From JADCRZ01 sp039921525 (GTDB lineage Bacteria; Bacteroidota; Bacteroidia; Chitinophagales; Chitinophagaceae): DNA of 64,000 nt. The DNA lies in NCBI GenBank assembly GCA_039921525.1, contig JBDSBP010000102.1, positions 32,416-96,415 of the forward strand, given 5' to 3'. Of the stretch, positions 1 through 8,310 are shown piece after piece. Position 1 is the stretch's first letter; the number at the start of each line of letters is the position of its first letter. Both the position numbers and the translations under genes were made by a program. A model generated the notes under the pieces. That model saw only the letters and a list, made by a program, of their open reading frames with translations, ran no database searches and had not been told where the DNA came from.

Positions 1-338
1 CTAACATCCAGACCCAGTTTCTTAAATTCCTTTTGCAAAACGTTATCCTCTATATATTGGTTCCATACCTGCTCCTGTATATTCTGCTGCATCATTTCAT
101 TTACAGGATACCCACTTGCGCGGTATTGGTCCTCCATCATTTTCTTCTTTTTTTCAAACTCTATATAATCAACCTTTTCGCCGTTAATTGTACCCACGTT
201 TGTAGAGTTGCCGCTAAACATTCCACGACCCCTGCCGCCTACAAAAGCATCCATCAATAAAAAACCAATTAAGCTCAGTGCTATGACTCCAAATACAAGC
301 CATGCTGCTCTTTCCCTTATATTTTGAATGATCGACAT
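1..338 (-). CDS. PpiD/SurA-like periplasmic peptidyl-prolyl isomerase, N-terminal part (runs off the left edge)
   Basis: Reading the minus strand from an ATG at 336-338 gives 112 codons with no stop before the window edge, so the gene is cut here. The protein opens MSIIQNIRERAAWLVFGVIA and continues with a hydrophobic stretch, i.e. one N-terminal membrane anchor at about residues 12-32. A glycine/arginine-rich linker follows, then NGEKVDYIEFEKKK and a lysine-rich helix typical of the SurA_N/PpiD chaperone region. In this family the anchor holds a periplasmic foldase that helps outer-membrane proteins fold. The catalytic parvulin domain would lie outside the window. Start choice: first ATG, directly followed by the membrane anchor. 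It is divergent from nadA across the 674-base gap. Confidence 0.85.
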   Translation of the reverse strand, partial: MSIIQNIRERAAWLVFGVIALSLIGFLLMDAFVGGRGRGMFSGNSTNVGTINGEKVDYIEFEKKKKMMEDQYRASGYPVNEMMQQNIQEQVWNQYIEDNVLQKEFKKLGLDV

Positions 339-1012
339 ATTACTATTTTAAATACCGTTTTGAATACTATTAAAAAAGGATGGCAAAAATAGGGTAAAAA
401 AGTTTACTAACAAATTGTGGAAAACTAACCAAATGCTCTATCTATAAAGGATTTAAGAACTTTGACAATTCTACCATACCCCTTTCTCCGGTTTGCTTGG
501 AGCTTTGTCATGTTTCTTATAAATATATTTTCCTCTAGTGTAAAATGGTAATTGAATTTATATTATTAATAGACAATTCTAATAAAGGGTGAATTACGGA
601 GATAATTCCAACTCTATACGTGAAACATGAATTAACATACACTGGTTAATAAGTACAAATAACTGTGGATAAGCCAGTTTACATTCCCCTTTTATTGGGT
701 GTAATTGGAAAATAACTTGGTGACTGATTCAAACCCTATATTTAATTCTTTATAAATTAACAGTTATTCTTTTTATCCGCATCATCAAAACATCATAATT
801 TTTTCCCGATACTTATTTAATCCACCGATGTGGAGAAGCCCATGAAAGATAGAACCTATTGAACTTATTATTTGTTAATTACTTGTGGGCTACTGTGGAT
901 AAACTCTATTATTTGACAAATCCTATATTTCAAATTTTTTATTTTCCACTAATTCACAGTCCTAATAGTAATAGCTATTTTTATACTTTAAAGAAACATA
1001 TTATTAAATACT
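339..1012. other. AT-rich 674-base gap with DnaA-box-like motifs (candidate origin region)
   Basis: No convincing gene is present. The gap separates divergent genes and contains two exact matches to the reverse complement of the DnaA box TTATCCACA, at 664-672 and 894-902, in the same orientation. Weaker relatives lie at 416-424 (tgtggaaaa), 829-837 (tgtggagaa) and 773-781 (ttatccgca). A very AT-rich tract at 921-960 could be an unwinding element. Single exact boxes also occur inside coding sequence at 50951-50959 and 59072-59080, so chance hits happen, but two within 240 bases are notable. Two parS-like sites 6.5 kb away add support. The origin call is an inference; it could instead be an ordinary long intergenic region. 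Confidence 0.4.
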
Positions 1013-2023
1013 ATGGCAGTTATTAACAATAAGATCGCTTTTGAAAATATTGAAAGAGCTGGTTACCTGGATATTGATGTGGACCCAACACTTGACTTAT
1101 TTTTTGAAATAGAAAAATTAAAGAAAGAAAAAAATGCTGTTATTTTAGCTCACTATTACCAGGAACCGGATATTCAGGACGTTGCAGATTATATTGGAGA
1201 TAGCCTGGGACTTGCGCAACAAGCGCAAATGACTACTGCGGATATCATAGTATTTGCCGGCGTGCACTTTATGGCTGAAACGGCAAAGATTCTAAATCCT
1301 TCCAGGAAAGTACTCCTTCCTGATCTAAAGGCGGGATGTTCTTTATCAGATTCAGCGCCACCCGCCCTTTTTAAGATATTCAGGGACAAATTTCCGGAGC
1401 ACCTGGTCATCTCTTATATAAATTGTTCAGCCGGTATTAAGGCACTCAGCGATATTATCTGTACTTCTTCCAATGCTCAAAAAATTGTGGAGAGTTTGCC
1501 GGTTGACCAACCCATCATATTTGCTCCAGATAAGAACCTTGGGGCTTACATCAACAAGCAAACAGGCAGAAACATGGTTTTGTGGAACGGTGCATGTATG
1601 GTCCATGAAATATTTAGTCTTGAAAAAATTAACAGGTTAAAGGTAAGACATCCAAATGCTAAAGTAATTGCACATCCTGAATGCGAGGAGGCAGTATTGC
1701 GTGCGTCTGATTTTATTGGATCAACTACCCAATTATTAAAATATACCGAAAAAAGTGATTCCAATGAATTTATAGTTGTTACCGAAACCGGAATTCTGCA
1801 CCAGATGCAAAAAAATTCTCCATATAAAACGTTTATTCCAGCCCCGCCAAATAATGGCTGCGCGTGTAATGATTGCCCACATATGAAATTAAATACTTTG
1901 GAAAAGATATACCTCTGCCTGGAGTACGAACAACCTGAGCTTCTTATGGATGAAGAAATAAGGAAGGCTGCGAAAAAGCCAATAGACAGGATGCTAGAAA
2001 TCAGTGCCCGGTATGGTTTATAA
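1013..2023 (+). CDS. nadA: Quinolinate synthase NadA
   Basis: 336 residues, the usual NadA length. NadA condenses iminoaspartate with dihydroxyacetone phosphate to make quinolinate in de novo NAD synthesis and uses a [4Fe-4S] cluster. Visible family motifs are AHYYQEPDIQ (about 46-55), KAGCSLSD with Cys109, GACMVHE with Cys195 and the C-terminal GCACNDCPHMKLNT with Cys283, Cys285 and Cys288. Cys109, Cys195 and one of the C-terminal cysteines should bind the cluster. ATG start; no clear Shine-Dalgarno, as is usual in Bacteroidota. nadB and nadC are not nearby. nadD, a later step of the same pathway, lies at 8311. Confidence 0.97.
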   Translation: MAVINNKIAFENIERAGYLDIDVDPTLDLFFEIEKLKKEKNAVILAHYYQEPDIQDVADYIGDSLGLAQQAQMTTADIIVFAGVHFMAETAKILNPSRKVLLPDLKAGCSLSDSAPPALFKIFRDKFPEHLVISYINCSAGIKALSDIICTSSNAQKIVESLPVDQPIIFAPDKNLGAYINKQTGRNMVLWNGACMVHEIFSLEKINRLKVRHPNAKVIAHPECEEAVLRASDFIGSTTQLLKYTEKSDSNEFIVVTETGILHQMQKNSPYKTFIPAPPNNGCACNDCPHMKLNTLEKIYLCLEYEQPELLMDEEIRKAAKKPIDRMLEISARYGL

Positions 2024-2138
2024 GTGGGATAACCGTAAATCGATGCAATTGTTGGATCTTCTGACAAACTTATTAATTGGTGAAGCGGAATTTACAACAG
2101 AGGTGCTAATTGATAATGGTTTATCTTTATACCAATAA
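2013..2138 (+). CDS. Possible 41-residue small protein overlapping the end of nadA
   Basis: An ATG inside the last codons of nadA (shifted frame) opens a 41-residue frame beginning MVYKWDNRKSMQLLDLLTNL and ending at a TAA at 2136-2138, 21 bases before the response regulator. The composition is protein-like (leucine-rich amphipathic stretch, acidic middle) and the overlap looks like translational coupling. I do not recognise a family, and a chance open frame of this size is common. Confidence 0.2.
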   Translation: MVYKWDNRKSMQLLDLLTNLLIGEAEFTTEVLIDNGLSLYQ

Positions 2139-2159
2139 ACACACTATCACAAAGAACTA

Positions 2160-2606
2160 ATGGACAAACAGATTAATTCAAAGGCCTTTCGTATTTGGAT
2201 CGCGGATGATGATTTTGATGACTTTCAAATAATAAAAAAAACATTTCACGACAATAAACAGAATGTTCAATTGTCACATATAGAAGACGGTCAGTACCTC
2301 ATTGATATCCTAAAAGCTCAAAGTAAAAACACTAAGTTTGGAGAACTCCCTAACCTTATTTTATTGGACCTAAATATGCCACGGAAAGATGGAATAGAAG
2401 TGTTGAAGGAAATAAAGGAAAATAAGATTTTGTGTAAAATACCCGTTATCATATTTACCACATCAAAGTCGCTTAAAGATGTCGAAAAGGCTTATGAGTT
2501 AGGCGCCAGCTGTTATGTTTCAAAGCCGCAAACCAGTGATGAATGGATTAACACTTTAGGAAATCTTGGTCGATTTTGGATAGAATGTGTTAAAGTTGCC
2601 ATTTAA
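2160..2606 (+). CDS. Single-domain response regulator (CheY-like receiver)
   Basis: 148 residues that are almost entirely one receiver domain with no output domain. The acidic pocket is in IADDDFDD (about 14-21), the phospho-acceptor Asp70 is in LLDLNMPRKDG, Thr100/Thr101 sit in FTTS and Lys122 in VSKPQ. The LNMPRKDG form resembles the Rcp1-type regulators that receive phosphate from bacteriophytochrome-like or hybrid kinases. No kinase is adjacent, so the partner is unknown. It presumably acts by protein contact in the cytoplasm. Confidence 0.9.
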   Translation: MDKQINSKAFRIWIADDDFDDFQIIKKTFHDNKQNVQLSHIEDGQYLIDILKAQSKNTKFGELPNLILLDLNMPRKDGIEVLKEIKENKILCKIPVIIFTTSKSLKDVEKAYELGASCYVSKPQTSDEWINTLGNLGRFWIECVKVAI

Positions 2607-3015
2607 GAACCATTAATAAGGCTTTTTTTACTATTTTTAGACGATTGCTTCACATAACAGTGATATGATTATTATTTATATAGCCTCTTTTGTTGGTTGA
2701 TGCAGGCTTTTTTAGTTTATTAGCTTTTTACGGGTTTGCTGGCCTCAGCAAATTGGCGTCTGTTTCATACAGCGTTGTTTTATCATATCTACTTGCTATA
2801 AGAATGATTTAATGGAATTATTGGTGAAAAGTCCAGAATGGGATTGTTGCTGGTATTTAGCCAAATGAAATAAAATTGTTGTGGAAATTTTTGCCCATAA
2901 CTCCTTTTAAAGTAGGGTTCCTTCCGAAACTTCCGTTGTGGGTATAAATGGTATATAAATAGTATATATATAGATACGGTATTGGTAATATATAAAAAAT
3001 ATAATTATAAGAATC
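2607..3015. other. Intergenic, 409 bases, nothing recognised
   Basis: AT-rich spacer between the receiver gene and the glycosyltransferase. Only very short open frames occur. No strong hairpin, repeat or RNA gene was seen. The stretch immediately before 3016 is rich in TATA-like runs and may hold the promoter of the glycosyltransferase-glf pair. Confidence 0.5.
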
Positions 3016-4173
3016 ATGAGAGAACTCGACCTTGTTTGCTTTTCACATTTGCGATGGAATTTTGTTTTCCAAAGACCACAGCACTTATTAACACGTTTTT
3101 CGAGAGACAGCAGGGTATTTTATGTGGAAGAGCCTGTTTATGGTGCTGATCATGATTATAATATTATAACACAGGCTTTGGATAACCTTTGGACGGTGGT
3201 TCCGCAATTAAAAGATGAAGGTTCGGACCAGGAAAGAGTTTTTAGGCAGGAAAGTCTTCTAAAAAGGTTTTTTAAGGAGAAAAACATAGCAAGATACATT
3301 TTCTGGTATTATACGCCGATGTCGCTCGAAATTTCACAATCATTTTCTCCTGAAATGATTATTTATGATTGCATGGATGAACTTTCAGCTTTCAAATTTG
3401 CCCCGGCCAGTTTGAAAGAAAATGAAGAAAAATTATTTAAAAATGCAGATCTCGTTTTTACCGGAGGACATAGTTTATTTGAGGCAAAAAAACACAGGCA
3501 TAGTCAAATATATCCATTTCCAAGTAGTATTGATAAGGAGCATTTTACCAAGGCCAGGCTTGACATGCATGAACCTGAGGATCAACGTTTAATACCCCAC
3601 CCGCGAATAGGCTTTTATGGGGTAATTGATGAAAGGATGGATACTGATCTTATTGCCAAAGTAGCTAGAGAAAAGCCTGAATGGCATTTTGTGATGATAG
3701 GCCCGGTTGTTAAAATTGATAACAACAGCTTACCCAGATTAAGTAATATCCATTACCTCGGAGGTAAATCTTATAGTGAGCTTCCTGAATACCTGGCGGG
3801 TTGGGACATAGCAATAATTCCCTTTGCTTTAAATGAGTCCACAAAGTTTATTAGCCCTACTAAAACCCCAGAATATCTGGCTGCAGGGAAGCCCGTAATA
3901 TCTTCTTCAATTAGGGATGTGGTTAAGCCTTATGGTGAGAACAAGCTGGTACATATTGCAGATACGCCAGAAGATTTTATTTCAGCAGCAGAAAAGGAGT
4001 TAAAAATTAAGGATCAGAAACCATGGTTGACGGCAGTTGATGCGTTCCTAGGCGAAAATTCATGGGATCATACATGGAACGAGATGATGAATCTCATTAT
4101 CAATGTGTTAGAGGAAAAAAAGCAGAAAAAAAAATTTAATAATTTAAATCGAAAGGAGAACATCTATGTTTGA
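3016..4173 (+). CDS. Glycosyltransferase, GT-B fold, partner of glf
   Basis: 385 residues. The N-terminus has FSHLRWNFVFQRPQHLL, a hallmark of a glycosyltransferase group found next to UDP-galactopyranose mutase. The C-terminal Rossmann half has PTKTPEYLAAGKPVISS (about 288-304), the nucleotide-sugar binding region of GT4-like enzymes. No membrane segment, so cytoplasmic or peripheral. The 3' end overlaps glf by 8 bases, which implies one operon and coupled translation. By inference it transfers galactofuranose or another sugar to a surface glycan. The exact donor and acceptor cannot be read from the sequence. Confidence 0.85.
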   Translation: MRELDLVCFSHLRWNFVFQRPQHLLTRFSRDSRVFYVEEPVYGADHDYNIITQALDNLWTVVPQLKDEGSDQERVFRQESLLKRFFKEKNIARYIFWYYTPMSLEISQSFSPEMIIYDCMDELSAFKFAPASLKENEEKLFKNADLVFTGGHSLFEAKKHRHSQIYPFPSSIDKEHFTKARLDMHEPEDQRLIPHPRIGFYGVIDERMDTDLIAKVAREKPEWHFVMIGPVVKIDNNSLPRLSNIHYLGGKSYSELPEYLAGWDIAIIPFALNESTKFISPTKTPEYLAAGKPVISSSIRDVVKPYGENKLVHIADTPEDFISAAEKELKIKDQKPWLTAVDAFLGENSWDHTWNEMMNLIINVLEEKKQKKKFNNLNRKENIYV

Positions 4174-5368
4174 TTATCTAATTGTGGGCGCCGGTTTTGC
4201 CGGTTGCGTATTAGCGGAAAGATTGGCATCAAGGGCCGGGAAAAAAGTGTTGCTAATCGATAAAAGAAATCATATTGGCGGTAATGCTTATGATTTTTAT
4301 AATAAAGATGGCATCCTTATACATAAATACGGACCACATATTTTTCATACCAATTCAAAAGAGGTATTTGACTATTTAGGCCAGTATACTAATTGGAGAC
4401 CTTATGAGCACCGGGTTTTGGCGAGTGTTGATGGTCAATTGGTTCCAATTCCAATTAATTTGAATACTATTAACAAGCTATATGGTTTAAATCTATGCTC
4501 CGAACAGGTAGAAGATTTTTTTAATGCAAGAGCCGAAAAAATTGAAAGGGTTAAAACGTCGGAAGATGTTGTTGTTAGCAAGGTTGGGAGAGAGTTATAT
4601 GAGAAATTTTTCAAAGGTTACACAAAGAAGCAATGGGATCTTGATCCTTCTGAACTGGATGCCTCAGTAACCGCCAGGGTGCCTACCCGGACGAATAAAG
4701 ATGATAGGTATTTTACAGATACATACCAGGCAATGCCGGCCGAAGGGTACACAAAGATGTTTGAGAAGATGCTGAATCATCCTGGTATAAAAGTGATGTT
4801 GCAAACTGATTATAAAGAGGTTATAGACTCCGTTCCTTATAAGCAAATGATTTATACAGGGCCGGTGGATAGTTATTTTGATTACTGTTACGGCAAGTTG
4901 CCTTATCGTTCCCTGGAGTTTAAATTTGAAACGATAGAATCAGAGACGTTTCAGCCCACAGGTACAGTAAATTATCCTAATGAACAGGCTTATACAAGGA
5001 TTACTGATTTTAAATACCTTACAGGGCAGAAGCATCCAAAAACAACTGTAGTATATGAGTTTCCGAAAGCAGAGGGAGACCCTTATTACCCTATTCCACG
5101 TCCAGAAAATGCGGAAATATATAGAAAGTATCAACAGCTGGCTGCTCAAATGGAAAACACTTTTTTTGTAGGAAGGCTAGCTACTTACAAGTATTATAAT
5201 ATGGACCAGGTTGTGGCACAGGCTCTTACATTGTATAAGAAACTTGTTGTTAGCAGGGTTCAGGAGTCAGGGACTTATATTACCGGTAATACAACGTCTC
5301 TGCCGGTTTTGAAGGCAACTAATGGCGTGGCAAAACCAACGAATGGATTAAATGGTATAGTATCCTAA
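4166..5368 (+). CDS. glf: UDP-galactopyranose mutase
   Basis: 400 residues, the normal length. Glf is a flavoenzyme that converts UDP-galactopyranose to UDP-galactofuranose, the donor for galactofuranose in cell-surface polysaccharides. The FAD-binding start DYLIVGAGFAGCVLAERLA carries GxGxxG. Further family signatures are KYGPHIFHT (about 52-60), the KQWDLDP segment and the C-terminal GRLATYKYYNMDQV. It overlaps the upstream glycosyltransferase and is followed by a strong hairpin at 5384-5421. The last 30 residues are Thr/Asn-rich and less conserved. Confidence 0.97.
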   Translation: MFDYLIVGAGFAGCVLAERLASRAGKKVLLIDKRNHIGGNAYDFYNKDGILIHKYGPHIFHTNSKEVFDYLGQYTNWRPYEHRVLASVDGQLVPIPINLNTINKLYGLNLCSEQVEDFFNARAEKIERVKTSEDVVVSKVGRELYEKFFKGYTKKQWDLDPSELDASVTARVPTRTNKDDRYFTDTYQAMPAEGYTKMFEKMLNHPGIKVMLQTDYKEVIDSVPYKQMIYTGPVDSYFDYCYGKLPYRSLEFKFETIESETFQPTGTVNYPNEQAYTRITDFKYLTGQKHPKTTVVYEFPKAEGDPYYPIPRPENAEIYRKYQQLAAQMENTFFVGRLATYKYYNMDQVVAQALTLYKKLVVSRVQESGTYITGNTTSLPVLKATNGVAKPTNGLNGIVS

Positions 5369-5383
5369 GTCGATATAGTCATA

Positions 5384-5421
5384 ATGCAAAAACCCACCTT
5401 GAGAGAGATGGGTTTTTGCAT
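5384..5421. terminator. Bidirectional hairpin terminator between glf and mnmG
   Basis: A perfect 13-base stem, atgcaaaaaccca (5384-5396) with tgggtttttgcat (5409-5421), closes a 12-base loop. It sits between two convergent genes, 15 bases after the glf stop and 70 bases after the mnmG stop. The A/T-rich outer stem gives a U-run in both directions. Confidence 0.85.
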
Positions 5422-5490
5422 TTGTAAAGTCTTTATTTTTAATTTTATGATCATTTTTGCCGTAAGTGATTTATAATCAGAGTGTTATAT

Positions 5491-7353
5491 TTACCTTCCC
5501 ATATAAACCAACAATATTTGAACATCGGTTGGGTTTACGCCGCTTATCCTACTGGCCTGGCCAAGTGTTCTTGGTTTTATTTTCTTGAACTTTTGGAGAG
5601 CCTCATTTGAAATGGCGCTAATTTTATCATAATTGAAATTTTCCGGGATCAACAGGTTTTCTAACTGTCCCATTCTTTCAACCAGCTCCTTCTCTTTATT
5701 AATATAGATTTCATATTTAATTTGAATTTCAGCTTGCTCCAGTATCTCGTTACTGAATTCTTTTAACAGCTCCCCCAATGGCGATATTCCCTTCATCATT
5801 GATAAGATATCAACGTTTGGGCGAAGTAGTAATTGTATGGCTCGTTGTTTTTGTGATAGAGGTGCAGAGTCTTTCGATAGAAGATAATCAAAGGAATTTT
5901 CCGGATCAGCTGAAAACACGGATAAGATTTTATTTACTCTTTCTACTCCGGATTTTTTGGATAATACTTTTTGCATTCTTTCCTGAGAGGCTAATCCGAT
6001 GCGAAAACTCATTTCTGTAAGACGAAGATCAGCGTTGTCCTGCCGTAATAATGTTCTAAACTCAGCCCTTGATGTAAACATTCTGTATGGCTCTTCCGTG
6101 CCTTTGCTGATTAGATCATCAATTAATACTCCGATGTAGGCTTCGCTGCGTTTAAGTATAAAAGGATCTAGATTTTGTGTGCGTTGATGGGCATTTATTC
6201 CTGCGATTAAACCCTGGCATGCGGCTTCTTCGTAACCAGTTGTTCCATTAATCTGCCCAGCAAAGAATAAGTTTTCAACAAGTTTAGTTTCCAGAGAATA
6301 ATTCAGTTGAGTGGGTGGGAAGAAATCGTATTCGATAGCATAACCGGGTCTAAAAAACCGACAGTTTTCGAAACCAGCGACATATCTCAGTGCTTCATAC
6401 TGTACTTCTTCTGGTAAAGAGGTCGAGAATCCGTTGACGTATATTTCAACGGTGTTCCAACCTTCGGGTTCTACAAATAGCTGATGCCGGTCTCGTTGGG
6501 CGAAACGATTTATTTTATCTTCGATACTTGGGCAATAGCGCGGGCCAACACCTTCGATTCTTCCCTGGAACATTGGGCTTCGGTCAAAACCGGTTTTAAG
6601 GATGTCATGTACCTTTTGATTAGTATAAGTTATCCAACAGCTTTTTTGTTTGACTGGCTTTTTGGTGTTTTGATATGAGAAGCCAACTATATCTTCATCA
6701 CCAGTTTGTTCCTCCATTTTGCTATAATCAAGACTTCTTCCGTCGACACGGGGCGGCGTGCCTGTTTTAAGCCGGTCTCTTTCAAAGCCAAGGGCCACTA
6801 ATTGTTCGGTAATACCTGTAGATGCCTTTTCTGCTACGCGGCCACCCCCGAATTTTTTTTCACCAATATGAATAACACCATTGAGAAAAGTGCCGCTCGT
6901 AATTACAACAGAGTTGGCGTAAATATGATTTCCTAATCCGGTTATTACGCCTTTAGCAACATTATTATTGATAATTAGGGAGCTTACGGTATCCTGGTAA
7001 AAGTCAATATTTGGAGTTGCTTCAAGCATCTCGCGCCATGTTGAAGAGAAGAGCACTCTATCATTTTGTGTGCGTGGGCTCCACATCGCAGGGCCTTTTG
7101 ATCTGTTCAACATTCTAAATTGAATCATGCTGGAGTCGCTTACTATACCCGAGTAGCCGCCCAGCGCGTCTATTTCCCGTATGATTTGACCTTTAGCGAT
7201 GCCCCCCATTGCTGGATTGCAGCTCATTTGCGCTATGGTTTGCAAATTCATAGTAACCAGCAGAACTTTTGAGCCAAGATTAGCTGCAGCGGCCGCCGCT
7301 TCACATCCCGCATGGCCGGCACCTACTACTATAACATCATATTTTGGAAACAT
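5491..7353 (-). CDS. mnmG: tRNA uridine-5-carboxymethylaminomethyl modification enzyme MnmG (GidA)
   Basis: 620 residues, full length. With MnmE it installs the 5-carboxymethylaminomethyl group on U34 of tRNAs reading NNA/NNG codons, using FAD, NADH and methylene-THF. The FAD Rossmann motif VGAGHAGCEAAAAAANLG is at 11-28. The MnmG signatures SCNPAMGGIAKG, GTFLNG and RLKTGTPPR follow, and the C-terminal helical domain ends with ASRISGVNP. ATG start. mnmE is not in the window. In many bacteria mnmG sits close to the replication origin; here its leader carries two parS-like palindromes. Confidence 0.98.
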   Translation of the reverse strand: MFPKYDVIVVGAGHAGCEAAAAAANLGSKVLLVTMNLQTIAQMSCNPAMGGIAKGQIIREIDALGGYSGIVSDSSMIQFRMLNRSKGPAMWSPRTQNDRVLFSSTWREMLEATPNIDFYQDTVSSLIINNNVAKGVITGLGNHIYANSVVITSGTFLNGVIHIGEKKFGGGRVAEKASTGITEQLVALGFERDRLKTGTPPRVDGRSLDYSKMEEQTGDEDIVGFSYQNTKKPVKQKSCWITYTNQKVHDILKTGFDRSPMFQGRIEGVGPRYCPSIEDKINRFAQRDRHQLFVEPEGWNTVEIYVNGFSTSLPEEVQYEALRYVAGFENCRFFRPGYAIEYDFFPPTQLNYSLETKLVENLFFAGQINGTTGYEEAACQGLIAGINAHQRTQNLDPFILKRSEAYIGVLIDDLISKGTEEPYRMFTSRAEFRTLLRQDNADLRLTEMSFRIGLASQERMQKVLSKKSGVERVNKILSVFSADPENSFDYLLSKDSAPLSQKQRAIQLLLRPNVDILSMMKGISPLGELLKEFSNEILEQAEIQIKYEIYINKEKELVERMGQLENLLIPENFNYDKISAISNEALQKFKKIKPRTLGQASRISGVNPTDVQILLVYMGR

Positions 7354-7411
7354 TAAGATTGTTTTTACAGGGCAAAGCTACAAACTTATACATGGAGCGG
7401 GTCAACAAAAT

Positions 7412-7427
7412 TGTTTCACGTGGAACA
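7412..7427. promoter_or_regulatory. parS-like ParB-binding site 1
   Basis: TGTTTCACGTGGAACA; its reverse complement TGTTCCACGTGAAACA is an exact match to the conserved bacterial parS sequence. It lies 59 bases upstream of the mnmG start. ParB loads at such sites and spreads to segregate the origin region. Confidence 0.85.
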
Positions 7428-7483
7428 AAGGTTGAGCAGGCGAGCCTAATATTTAATTAAAAAAATTTTCTAAATTTACGGCA

Positions 7484-7499
7484 TGTTCCACGTGGAACA
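7484..7499. promoter_or_regulatory. parS-like ParB-binding site 2
   Basis: TGTTCCACGTGGAACA is a perfect 16-base palindrome made of the parS half-site TGTTCCAC. It is 72 bases from site 1, between the ybeY stop and mnmG. Paired sites in one intergenic gap argue strongly against chance. Confidence 0.85.
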
Positions 7500-7517
7500 A
7501 ATGGAGGGGACGTTATG

Positions 7518-7937
7518 TCAGAATTTATTTAAATATAAATCCTCCCTTTCTCTCATCAGAACCCTTTCTTTCCTTGTTTTATCCTTATACCCACACAAAT
7601 GAAGTGCGCCATGATAAATGACCCGGAGTAATTCGCGACGAAAGCTTTCATGGAGTAAGTTGGAATTGTCTAATACCCGGTCTATGCTTATGTAAATCTC
7701 CCCGATTATAGGTTCGTCTTCTTCCGCAAGATTAAATGTGATGATATCTGTATAATAATCATGCTTAAGAAAGTCTTTGTTTATCTCAAGAAGATAAACA
7801 TCAGAACAGAAAATATACGTGATCGATCGGAACTCTTTATTTTCTGATTTAAATAGTTTACCTATTTGTTCCTTAACAGATTTTCTATGACGGAATGAAA
7901 AGGGAACTACTAAATAATGAAAACTAATCTTCTGCAT
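7518..7937 (-). CDS. ybeY: Endoribonuclease YbeY (rRNA maturation)
   Basis: 139 residues from the chosen ATG (protein MQKISFHYLV). A longer frame opens at 8006, but this ATG is preceded by AGGAAA at a good distance and matches the usual YbeY N-terminus. YbeY is a metal-dependent RNase acting in 16S rRNA 3' processing and ribosome quality control. The motif HGALHLCGYKD near the C-terminus gives two zinc-ligand histidines. The third ligand position, usually His, is Asp/Lys here, a form I associate with Bacteroidota. It reads into mnmG on the same strand, with the parS sites between. Confidence 0.93.
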   Translation of the reverse strand: MQKISFHYLVVPFSFRHRKSVKEQIGKLFKSENKEFRSITYIFCSDVYLLEINKDFLKHDYYTDIITFNLAEEDEPIIGEIYISIDRVLDNSNLLHESFRRELLRVIYHGALHLCGYKDKTRKERVLMREREDLYLNKF

Positions 7938-8056
7938 CTGTTTATTTCCTATCATTTCCAAAAATCGTAAAACATACTGAGTAATGAAAGGTAGTTTTGA
8001 AGGCAATATTTAAAAGCGTCTTTTATCTAATTAAATGAGAAACAAAGAAATTACAC

Positions 8057-8299
8057 ATGAAAAGGTTATCTGAGGTAAGAATAGGCTCATCAGCGGTAAT
8101 AATTTCTTTTGAACAAAATGATATATTTTTAAAGCTAATGGAAATGGGATGCGTGCCGGGTGAAATTGTGACAGTAGACCAGGTTGCCCCGTTGGGCGAT
8201 CCAATTGCCATTTCAGTTTCGGGTTATAATCTAAGTCTAAGGCTTGATGAAGCACAAAATATTTTTGTAGAAGAAATTTTACGATCAAACCATTCATAG
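8057..8299 (+). CDS. feoA: FeoA-family small SH3-like protein
   Basis: 80 residues with the FeoA SH3-like fold. The pattern RLSEVRIGSSAVI, then KLMEMGCVPGEIVTV and GDPIAISVSGYNLSLRLDEA, is characteristic. FeoA is the cytoplasmic accessory protein of the FeoB ferrous-iron transporter. FeoB does not follow; nadD starts 11 bases downstream, so this is a stand-alone feoA in an unusual operon. It may partner a FeoB encoded elsewhere or have another role. It is divergent from ybeY. Confidence 0.85.
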   Translation: MKRLSEVRIGSSAVIISFEQNDIFLKLMEMGCVPGEIVTVDQVAPLGDPIAISVSGYNLSLRLDEAQNIFVEEILRSNHS

Positions 8300-8310
8300 C
8301 AAAATACTTC

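Noticed and set aside
612..627. A parS-like half-site (acgtgaaaca) inside the candidate origin gap
   Set aside because: Only one half matches the consensus; the other half differs at four of the informative positions, so it is not a credible ParB site.
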